Origin: Mucilaginibacter sp.
GTDB taxonomy: Bacteria; Bacteroidota; Bacteroidia; Sphingobacteriales; Sphingobacteriaceae
Direction of reading: 5' to 3'
Assembly: GCA_028288315.1 (NCBI GenBank)
Contig: JAQBNY010000116.1
Location: 1-12,655, forward strand
Length of the DNA stretch: 12,655 nt
The notes beneath the pieces are model-generated. The model was not told the origin of the DNA. It saw nothing but the letters and a program-made list of their open reading frames with translations, and did no database searches. A program made the translations under genes and the position numbers. Of the stretch, positions 7,406 to 12,655 are shown in pieces. The stretch's first letter is position 1, and the number at the start of each line of letters is the position of its first letter.

Positions 7406-8209
7406 ATGAAAACTATTTTTATTACAGGAGCCTCGAGCGGGCTGGGTAAGGCCGCCGTTGAGCTGTTTGCCGCCAGGGGTTGGAAAGTGATCGCCACCAT
7501 GCGCAGGCCGGAAAAGGAACAGGAATTAGCGGGTATTGACAATGTAACCTTGCTGCCACTGGACGTAACCGACCCGGAGCAAATTCAAGCAGCCGCGGCA
7601 CAGGCTATTGCCTTGGGGAAGATCGATGTGGTGTTCAATAATGCGGGCTATGGCCTGATGGGGCCATTGGAAGCGATCTCCGACACTCAGATTGCCCGGC
7701 AACTGGACACCAATTTGCTGGGCGTAATCCGGGTAATCCAGGCCTTTATCCCCCATTTTCGCGAAACGGGCGACGGGCTGTTCGTCACGACCACTTCTAT
7801 CGGCGGCCATGTAGCTTTTCCATTTTCATCACTGTACCATGCTACCAAATGGGCGCTGGAAGGCTTTAGCGAAAGTCTGTCGTTCGAGCTGAGATCGTTT
7901 GGCATTAGTGTCAAGACAGTGGCGCCCGGTGGTATCGACACCGATTTTGCTGGCCGCTCGCTGGACCTGGCTAAACACGAAGCGTACCAAGGTGCCTTCG
8001 ACCATATGGTTACGACAGCCTTTAAAGATGCGGGTTCACTGTTCTCAACCGCGGAGGAAATCGCCGAAGTGGCATATACCGCGGCCACCGACGGCGAGGA
8101 CCGGGTGCATTATGTGGCGGGGCCTGATGCTAATGCCCTTTACGCGCGGCGAATAGAGATCGGTTCGGAAGCTGCGCGTCGGGAGATCGGCCAAACATTT
8201 TTAGGCTAA
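7406..8209 (+). CDS. Classical short-chain dehydrogenase/reductase (SDR)
   Basis: This 267-residue protein has the typical length and all classical SDR motifs: TGASSGLG cofactor loop (7-14), DVT after the fourth strand (53-55), NNAG (78-81), Asn103, catalytic Ser131, and YHATK (Tyr144, Lys148), followed by APGGIDT (173-179). Basic residues Arg33-Arg34 after the second strand suggest NADP(H) over NAD(H), by family rule. It is a cytoplasmic oxidoreductase acting on an unknown alcohol or carbonyl. The ATG at 7406 starts directly at MKTIFITGASSG, as in related proteins; a GTG at 7361 would add 15 residues with no family match. It lies 18 bases before an AraC-type regulator on the same strand, a common pairing. 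By hand count, 7921-7980 has 38 G+C in 60, against 20 in 60 at 2041-2100, so composition differs strongly from the left half of the window and suggests acquisition. Confidence 0.93.
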   Translation: MKTIFITGASSGLGKAAVELFAARGWKVIATMRRPEKEQELAGIDNVTLLPLDVTDPEQIQAAAAQAIALGKIDVVFNNAGYGLMGPLEAISDTQIARQLDTNLLGVIRVIQAFIPHFRETGDGLFVTTTSIGGHVAFPFSSLYHATKWALEGFSESLSFELRSFGISVKTVAPGGIDTDFAGRSLDLAKHEAYQGAFDHMVTTAFKDAGSLFSTAEEIAEVAYTAATDGEDRVHYVAGPDANALYARRIEIGSEAARREIGQTFLG

Positions 8210-8214
8210 TTCGC

Positions 8215-8222
8215 TATCTTTG
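8215..8222 (+). promoter_or_regulatory. Candidate -7 element (TATCTTTG) just before the AraC-type gene
   Basis: TATCTTTG is an exact TAnnTTTG match that ends 5 bases before the ATG at 8228. A transcript from it would start at or near the ATG and be almost leaderless. No -33 TTG is visible, and the gene could equally be read through from the SDR gene, so this is tentative. Confidence 0.33.
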
Positions 8223-8227
8223 GTCTA

Positions 8228-9037
8228 ATGGACACAACAACCAAGGCGATCGGCGGCATTACGTATTCCAGTTACTGCACGGAGAGCCGCTCCGGCGAGC
8301 AATTCATTGCAGACCATGCTGTAGGGTATATCCTGTCCGGAAGCATTACAATCATTGATGGCAGCCAGACGCTGGTTTTCCGGGATGGGGATGTCGTGCT
8401 GTTCCGCCGGAACCACCTTGCCAAGTTTATCAAGCGGCCGCCTTCAAGCGGCGGCGAGCTGCTGGTGATCAGCCTCCTGCTCGACCAGCCTTTATTGCAG
8501 GGGCTTGCCAAGGGCCGGTCACCGCATATGACCGGCCTTGTATCGGCGGACGCTGTATTGCGCATACGCCCCGATGAATTACTGCAGCGCTACCTGGATG
8601 CCCTGCCCGCCTTTGCAGCGCAGGAGATCAGCGCCGAGCTGGCGGGGCATAAAATACAGGAATTCGTCCTGTTGCTACTGCGTACGCAACCGGAATTGCA
8701 CAAGGTATTGTTTGATTTCGGCACGCCCGGTAAGATCGATCTGGAAGCCTTTATGCAGCGGAACTTCCGCTACAATGTGCCGCTGGAAAAACTGGCTTTT
8801 TTGACCGGTCGTAGTCTGGCTACATTTAAGCGTGACTTTGAAAAGATTTTTCATTGCCCTCCCAGCCGCTGGCTGCTGGAACAGCGGCTGAAGGAAGCAT
8901 ATTATCTGATGAGAGAAAAAAGCGCCCGGCCATCGGAAATTTATCTGGATGTTGGCTTTGAAAGCCTGTCGCATTTTTCGCATGCTTTCAAACGGTCATA
9001 CGGTGTGCCGCCGTCTAGGCTGGCCATTGCGCAATAG
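8228..9037 (+). CDS. AraC/XylS-family transcriptional regulator
   Basis: The 269-residue protein has an N-terminal cupin-like sensor part (about 30-90: GYILSGSITIIDGSQ, then FRDGDVVLFRRNHLAKF), a helical linker, and a C-terminal double helix-turn-helix of the AraC type (about 170-265). The first helix-turn-helix is near VPLEKLAFLTGRSLATFKRDF (184-204), with FHCPPSRWLLEQRLKEA after it. The second holds the family signature SEIYLDVGFESLSHFSHAFKRSYGVPPSRL (236-265). The family binds DNA as activator or repressor in response to a ligand at the cupin. Because it lies 18 bases after the SDR gene it probably controls that gene or is co-transcribed with it. Its G+C is high (40 of 60 bases at 8581-8640 by hand count), like the SDR gene and unlike the rest of the window. 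The ligand is unknown. Confidence 0.92.
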   Translation: MDTTTKAIGGITYSSYCTESRSGEQFIADHAVGYILSGSITIIDGSQTLVFRDGDVVLFRRNHLAKFIKRPPSSGGELLVISLLLDQPLLQGLAKGRSPHMTGLVSADAVLRIRPDELLQRYLDALPAFAAQEISAELAGHKIQEFVLLLLRTQPELHKVLFDFGTPGKIDLEAFMQRNFRYNVPLEKLAFLTGRSLATFKRDFEKIFHCPPSRWLLEQRLKEAYYLMREKSARPSEIYLDVGFESLSHFSHAFKRSYGVPPSRLAIAQ

Positions 9038-9142
9038 AAAGTCGCCTGGGCGGAGCGATTCATTGCATTAGAGGCAGTTTGTTATTGGTTTTCGACCCAA
9101 TAAATACCAAATAGTTTTCCCTATAATTTCCCCTTAAATGAA

Positions 9143-9178
9143 AAAAGGTCAGTAATTACAATGAATTACTGACCTTTT
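9143..9178 (-). terminator. Strong intrinsic terminator of tRNA-Glu (possibly bidirectional)
   Basis: AAAAGGTCAGTAATT (9143-9157) and AATTACTGACCTTTT (9164-9178) form a perfect 15-bp stem with a 6-base loop. Read on the minus strand the stem ends in a run of six T (complement of 9141-9146), a standard intrinsic terminator for the tRNA gene, whose 3' end is only 2 bases away at 9181. Read on the plus strand the stem ends in four T, so it could also stop transcripts from the AraC-type gene ending at 9037. Between 9038 and 9142 there is only a weak 7-bp hairpin (9082-9088 with 9097-9103). Confidence 0.85.
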
Positions 9179-9180
9179 AG

Positions 9181-9252
9181 TAGCCCGTAGGGGAATCGAA
9201 CCCCTGTTTCTAGAATGAAAATCTAACGTCCTAACCCCTAGACGAACGGGCC
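9181..9252 (-). tRNA. tRNA-Glu (anticodon UUC)
   Basis: The minus strand folds into a complete 72-base cloverleaf: acceptor GGCCCGT with ACGGGCT (first pair G-U, others Watson-Crick), D-arm with TCGTCTAGGGGTTAGGACG, anticodon stem TTAGA/TCTAG around the loop TTTTCAT, giving anticodon TTC, and a T-arm CAGGGGTTCGATTCCCCT with the usual TTCGA. The discriminator base is A. No CCA is encoded; the next bases are CTAAAA, so CCA must be added by the nucleotidyltransferase. It is the only minus-strand gene seen and stands at the right border of the GC-rich SDR/AraC pair, whose genes lie on the 3' side of the tRNA. Confidence 0.96.
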
Positions 9253-9539
9253 AATTAAGAGGGCTAAAAATTGAGGTGATTATCCGCTTTTTTAAAACCG
9301 TTTCCCTTATTTTGGGATTGCAAAGATAAACGTTTCATTAGTATTTTAAAATATTCTTTAAAAAAAATTTATTATGACGTTTTAGACCATTAATCGCCCC
9401 AGATATCCACGTATGAATCATTTTTATTCACAAGCAAACAAAAAATCAGTTCCCGTAATATAATTCTGGCATTGATACAATATCTTTATACAACATATTC
9501 AGCTCATTACATCAATTTGTAAACAATAGCCAAATAATA
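9253..9539. other. AT-rich intergenic stretch between tRNA-Glu and the oxidoreductase operon
   Basis: These 287 bases hold the start regions of two divergent units: the minus-strand tRNA (candidate element at 9321-9328) and the plus-strand oxidoreductase operon starting at 9540. On the plus strand, TATCTTTA (9481-9488) and TCAATTTG (9512-9519) each miss the TAnnTTTG consensus by one base; neither has a convincing -33 partner. No gene, hairpin terminator or repeat is seen. Confidence 0.5.
9321..9328 (-). promoter_or_regulatory. Candidate -7 promoter element (TATCTTTG) for tRNA-Glu
   Basis: The minus strand carries TATCTTTG followed by CA, an exact TAnnTTTG match, 68 bases upstream of the 5' end of the tRNA at 9252. 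This would give a 5' leader of about 60 nt to be removed by RNase P. No clear -33 TTG is visible 19-21 bases further upstream. Confidence 0.45.
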
Positions 9540-10928
9540 ATGAAGCAATACGATGCAATAATAATTGGTTCGGGACAGGCGGGGGTGCCACTGTCAAAAA
9601 AACTGGCTAACGCGGGAAAAAAAACCTTACTCATAGAGAAAGATGTTGTTGGCGGCACCTGCATAAATGATGGTTGTACCCCTACAAAAACTATGGTAGC
9701 AAGTGCAAGGATAGCTTATTTGGCAGGGCGTTGCAACAATATGGGTATTGCCATTAAAGGTTACAAGGTTGATATGAAGCAAATAAAAAAGCGAAAGGAT
9801 GGCATTGTTAAAGAATTTCGTGAGGGTGCCCAGAATACAATTGAAAATACCCCAAACCTTGACCTTATTTTTGGTGAAGCAACATTTGAAAGTGCTAAGA
9901 TCATCGCCGTTAAATTAAAAAATGGCAAAACCAGCCGGTTTACTGCCGAACAAATTTTCATTAATACAGGTGCCCAAACTATCATCCCAAAAAATATTGA
10001 AGGTTTTGATGAGATAGACTACCTAACCTCTCATTCCATATTAGAACTAGATGAGGTTCCCGAACACTTACTTATTATTGGTGGTAATTACATTGGACTG
10101 GAATTTGGCCAGATGTTCCGCAGGTTTGGCAGCAATGTAACTATATTAGAAAAATCGCAGCAGTTGTTATTCCGCGAGGATGAAGATATCTCGGCAGAGA
10201 TTACCCGGATATTAAAAGACGAGGGTATAGAAATTTATACCAATGCAAAAACAACCAAATTTAAACAGAAGGAAAAGGGCAAAACAACCGCTACCATACA
10301 AACCAATGGTAAAGAACTAAAGATAAAATGCAGTCATGTGCTAATAGCAATTGGCCGTGCGCCTCAAACAGAATTACTTGGCTTAGAAAAAGCCGGCATT
10401 AAAACAGATGAAAAGGGGAATATATTGGTTAATACCAAGCTACGGACCAATGTAAAAGGTATTTATGCTTTGGGAGATGTAAAAGGTGGCCCGGCATTTA
10501 CGCACATCTCTTATAACGATTATACCATTGTTTATCGCAACCTGATAGAAAAACAAAACTTAAGCACCAGAAACAGGCCCGTGCCTTACTGCATGTTTAC
10601 TGATCCTGAATTGGGGCGCATAGGCGTTACCGAAAAAGAGGCAAGAGAAAAGGGCTTAAATATAAAAGTAGCCAAGCTGCAAATGTCGCATGTGGCAAGG
10701 GCTATTGAAACGGGCGACACACGTGGACTGATGAAAGCCATTGTTGATGCTGATACTAAAAAAATATTAGGAGTTGCCATTGTGGGCACCGAAGGGGGCG
10801 AGATCATGTCGGTATTGCAGATGGCTATGCTGGGCGGAATTACTTATGATAGGATACGCTATTGCGTGTTTGCCCACCCCACCTACTCCGAATCATTAAA
10901 TAATCTTTTTATGGCTTTGGAAGACTAA
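9540..10928 (+). CDS. Class I pyridine nucleotide-disulfide oxidoreductase (MerA/dihydrolipoamide dehydrogenase-like)
   Basis: This 462-residue FAD enzyme has the full class I layout: FAD motif GSGQAG (10-15), redox-active disulfide GGTCINDGCTPTK (38-50; Cys41 and Cys46, CX4C), NAD(P)H motif IIGGNYIGLE (179-188), the second FAD motif YALGDV (309-314), and the dimer domain with FTDPELGRIGVT (353-364) and FAHPTYSE (444-451; His446-Glu451 active-site dyad). The NDGCTPTK version resembles proteins often labelled mercuric reductase. It lacks the N-terminal metal-binding domain, and the last residues are LFMALED with no vicinal cysteines, so it cannot be called a true MerA. It is also not next to 2-oxoacid dehydrogenase genes, so the usual Lpd role is unlikely. 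The physiological disulfide, quinone or metal substrate is unknown. The next gene begins 9 bases downstream, indicating an operon with an osmoprotectant-type ABC transporter. Confidence 0.88.
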   Translation: MKQYDAIIIGSGQAGVPLSKKLANAGKKTLLIEKDVVGGTCINDGCTPTKTMVASARIAYLAGRCNNMGIAIKGYKVDMKQIKKRKDGIVKEFREGAQNTIENTPNLDLIFGEATFESAKIIAVKLKNGKTSRFTAEQIFINTGAQTIIPKNIEGFDEIDYLTSHSILELDEVPEHLLIIGGNYIGLEFGQMFRRFGSNVTILEKSQQLLFREDEDISAEITRILKDEGIEIYTNAKTTKFKQKEKGKTTATIQTNGKELKIKCSHVLIAIGRAPQTELLGLEKAGIKTDEKGNILVNTKLRTNVKGIYALGDVKGGPAFTHISYNDYTIVYRNLIEKQNLSTRNRPVPYCMFTDPELGRIGVTEKEAREKGLNIKVAKLQMSHVARAIETGDTRGLMKAIVDADTKKILGVAIVGTEGGEIMSVLQMAMLGGITYDRIRYCVFAHPTYSESLNNLFMALED

Positions 10929-10937
10929 ATTACCTGT

Positions 10938-11903
10938 ATGATAAAAGTTGAGCATCTGGTTAAAACATACGGCGATATAAAAGCGGTTAATGATATTTCA
11001 TTTGAGGTGGATAAGGGCGAGAACATGGTGCTGCTTGGCACCAGTGGATGCGGTAAAACAACTACCCTTAAAATGCTTAACCGATTGATAGAGCCCAATA
11101 GCGGAACTATTTCTATCGACGCGAAAAATATTTTGGAACAACCGCCCGAACTACTGAGAAGGGAAATTGGTTATGTTTTACAAAATAACGGCCTGTTCCC
11201 TCATTATACCGTTGCCGAAAATATTGCAATAGTTCCCAATCTTTTAAAATGGGATAAAGTCAAAACTCAAAAAAGAATTGATGAGTTACTGGAAAAACTC
11301 CATCTAACCAAAAATTATTTAAATGCTTACCCAACCGAATTAAGTGGCGGCCAGCAGCAAAGAATTGGTTTGGCAAGGGCTTTAGTAGCCAATCCGCCGG
11401 TATTGCTAATGGACGAACCTTTTGGCGCACTTGACAATGTTACCCGCTCCAAAATACATGCTGAATTTAAAGCACTTGATGAGTTAAAACGTAAAACCAT
11501 TATCATGGTAACGCATGATGTGCAGGAAGCCTTTGAACTGGCAGACCGCATTGCTTTAATGGATAAGGGGGAAATTGTACAGATAGGTACACCTGCCGAA
11601 CTGTTATTTAATCCTGTAAATGATTTTGTAAGCGGGTTTCTTCAAGACCAACGGCTGCAGCTGGAATTTAAGTCGATAAAACTAATAGATATATGGGAGC
11701 ACCTATCAGATATCGGCAAAAAAACAAACACATCTTCCCTACCTGCAGAAACTGGGGTTTGGGATGTGCTGGAAAGCTTCAAGTTCTATCCAAATGAAAC
11801 CCTTAATATTCTTAATCAGCAAAATGAAGAGTTTAAGAGCATTACATTTGAGCAGTTAATGCTGGCATTTTCGAAATACAAAAACTTGCAGCCACATGAA
11901 TGA
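10938..11903 (+). CDS. ABC transporter ATP-binding protein, OpuCA/ProV (quaternary amine uptake) type
   Basis: The 321-residue protein has all ATPase motifs: Walker A GTSGCGKT (34-41), Q-loop Gln82 in VLQNNGLFPHYTV, signature LSGGQQQRIGLARAL (135-149), Walker B LLMDEP (156-161) and H-loop His193. The LQNNGLFPHYTVAENIA stretch and the EPNSGTISID region are typical of the glycine betaine/choline/carnitine subgroup. OpuCA-type proteins usually carry two CBS domains after residue 240 for ionic-strength sensing; here the tail (about 241-321) is shorter and I cannot recognise a CBS pattern. It energises uptake through the permease encoded by the overlapping next gene: the permease ATG at 11896 lies inside the end of this gene, overlapping by 8 bases. 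The substrate is inferred from the subfamily only. Confidence 0.9.
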   Translation: MIKVEHLVKTYGDIKAVNDISFEVDKGENMVLLGTSGCGKTTTLKMLNRLIEPNSGTISIDAKNILEQPPELLRREIGYVLQNNGLFPHYTVAENIAIVPNLLKWDKVKTQKRIDELLEKLHLTKNYLNAYPTELSGGQQQRIGLARALVANPPVLLMDEPFGALDNVTRSKIHAEFKALDELKRKTIIMVTHDVQEAFELADRIALMDKGEIVQIGTPAELLFNPVNDFVSGFLQDQRLQLEFKSIKLIDIWEHLSDIGKKTNTSSLPAETGVWDVLESFKFYPNETLNILNQQNEEFKSITFEQLMLAFSKYKNLQPHE

Positions 11904-12655
11904 GCAACAGCAAACCTTGTTTCAATTTATGAGCCAACAGGCAGATAAGCTGGGTATGCAAACGCTGCAGCACATAGGCCTTACATTTATATCGCTGTTT
12001 ATTGCTGTATTAATTGGCCTGCCAATAGGTGTTTATATCACCCGTAAAAAAAATTTGTCGGGCCTGGTTTTGGGCATTGCAGGCGTGTTGCAAACCATAC
12101 CAAGTATAGCTTTACTTGGCTTCATGATTCCTCTTTTAGGCATAGGCGCAAAACCGGCTATAGTGGCCCTGTTGCTTTATGCCTTACTGCCAATTATTCG
12201 TAATACTTATACCGGCATAACCGGGGTTGATGCCGCGGTTAAAGAAGCCGCGGTTGCCATGGGTATGAACAAGTGGCAGGTATTGTTTAAAGTGGAACTG
12301 CCTTTGGCTATGCCGGTAATATTAGCAGGTGTTCGTACTGCTACCGTCATTAACGTAGGTGTGGCTACCCTCGCATCATATATAGCGGCAGGTGGTTTGG
12401 GCGAATTTATTTTCGGCGGAATATCCCTAAATAACACCAATATGATATTAGCAGGGGCTATACCGGCAGCATTGCTGGCTATCATATTTGATTTCCTGTT
12501 ATCGCTTGTGCAAAAATTGAATTTTAAGAAGATAAAAGGTGCAGTTAAAGTAGCACCTATTGCCCTGATTTTATTATCCTGCTTATACTTTATCCCATCT
12601 GCCTATGGCGGCAAGTTAACGGCTGGTTTTACACCCGAATTTATGGGCCGGCAGG
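11896..12655 (+). CDS. OpuC-type ABC permease fused to a substrate-binding domain (3' end outside window)
   Basis: The frame stays open from ATG 11896 to the window end (253 residues visible). Residues 1-210 are a BPD-type permease with about five or six membrane helices, the proline-rich LQTIPSIALLGFMIPLLGIG (65-84), and the EAA loop KEAAVAMGMNKWQVLFKVELPLAMP (116-140), where the ATPase docks. GLGEFIFGGI (168-176) is typical of the glycine betaine/carnitine subgroup. After a further helix (about 219-237) comes SAYGGKLTAGFTPEFMGR, which resembles the GxxxEFxxRxDG segment of OpuC/OsmF-type binding proteins. The gene therefore encodes permease and binding protein in one chain, as known for some OpuC-like systems. 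The binding domain appears to begin with a segment that is usually in mid-domain. Start choice: the ATG overlaps the ATPase stop by 8 bases, giving MNEQQQTLFQFM. Confidence 0.88.
   Translation, partial: MNEQQQTLFQFMSQQADKLGMQTLQHIGLTFISLFIAVLIGLPIGVYITRKKNLSGLVLGIAGVLQTIPSIALLGFMIPLLGIGAKPAIVALLLYALLPIIRNTYTGITGVDAAVKEAAVAMGMNKWQVLFKVELPLAMPVILAGVRTATVINVGVATLASYIAAGGLGEFIFGGISLNNTNMILAGAIPAALLAIIFDFLLSLVQKLNFKKIKGAVKVAPIALILLSCLYFIPSAYGGKLTAGFTPEFMGRQ

Noticed and set aside
7687..8088. Long minus-strand open frame (133 residues) opposite the SDR gene, and similar frames at 8675-8983 and 8272-8565.
   Set aside because: They are frames opposite well-supported genes in GC-rich DNA, where stop codons are rare, and their translations show no recognisable motif.
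9540..10928. Naming the flavoenzyme merA (mercuric reductase).
   Set aside because: The N-terminal metal-binding domain and the C-terminal vicinal cysteines are missing, and no merR, merT or merP is seen nearby.

Overview
The window looks like chromosome of a Bacteroidota bacterium, most likely a Sphingobacteriaceae-type organism such as Mucilaginibacter or Pedobacter; the genus is a guess. The evidence is the tail of a SusD-family lipoprotein at the left edge, exact copies of the Bacteroidota promoter element TAnnTTTG in front of several transcription units, no clear Shine-Dalgarno sequences, an AT-rich background, and a tRNA gene without an encoded CCA.

Layout. (1) 1-1152: C-terminal part of a SusD/RagB nutrient-binding lipoprotein. 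(2) 1197-5644: a tight four-gene operon encoding a membrane-anchored SGNH/GDSL hydrolase with TPR repeats, an SxtJ-type three-helix membrane protein, a 49-residue DUF5989/SxtK-type single-helix membrane protein, and a NodU/CmcH-type O-carbamoyltransferase with a GTG start. These are the same four protein types as sxtL, sxtJ, sxtK and sxtI of the cyanobacterial saxitoxin clusters, but no toxin-core genes are present. The likely job is carbamoylation of some other molecule, perhaps a cell-surface glycan, coupled to a membrane assembly. This is the most interesting system in the window. (3) 5784-7103: an exported protein of unknown family with a TIM-barrel glycosidase look. (4) 7406-9037: a classical short-chain dehydrogenase and an AraC-type regulator, both much richer in G+C than everything around them and probably acquired. 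(5) 9181-9252: tRNA-Glu(UUC) on the minus strand, with a strong hairpin terminator 2 nt beyond its 3' end. (6) 9540-12655: an operon of a class I pyridine nucleotide-disulfide oxidoreductase (MerA/Lpd-like but not a complete MerA), an OpuCA/ProV-type ATPase, and a permease fused to the start of a quaternary-amine-type substrate-binding domain, cut by the window end.

All protein genes are on the plus strand; only the tRNA is on the minus strand. There is no CRISPR array, insertion sequence, integrase or rRNA in the window. Functional calls rest on motifs read by eye; no database search was made.
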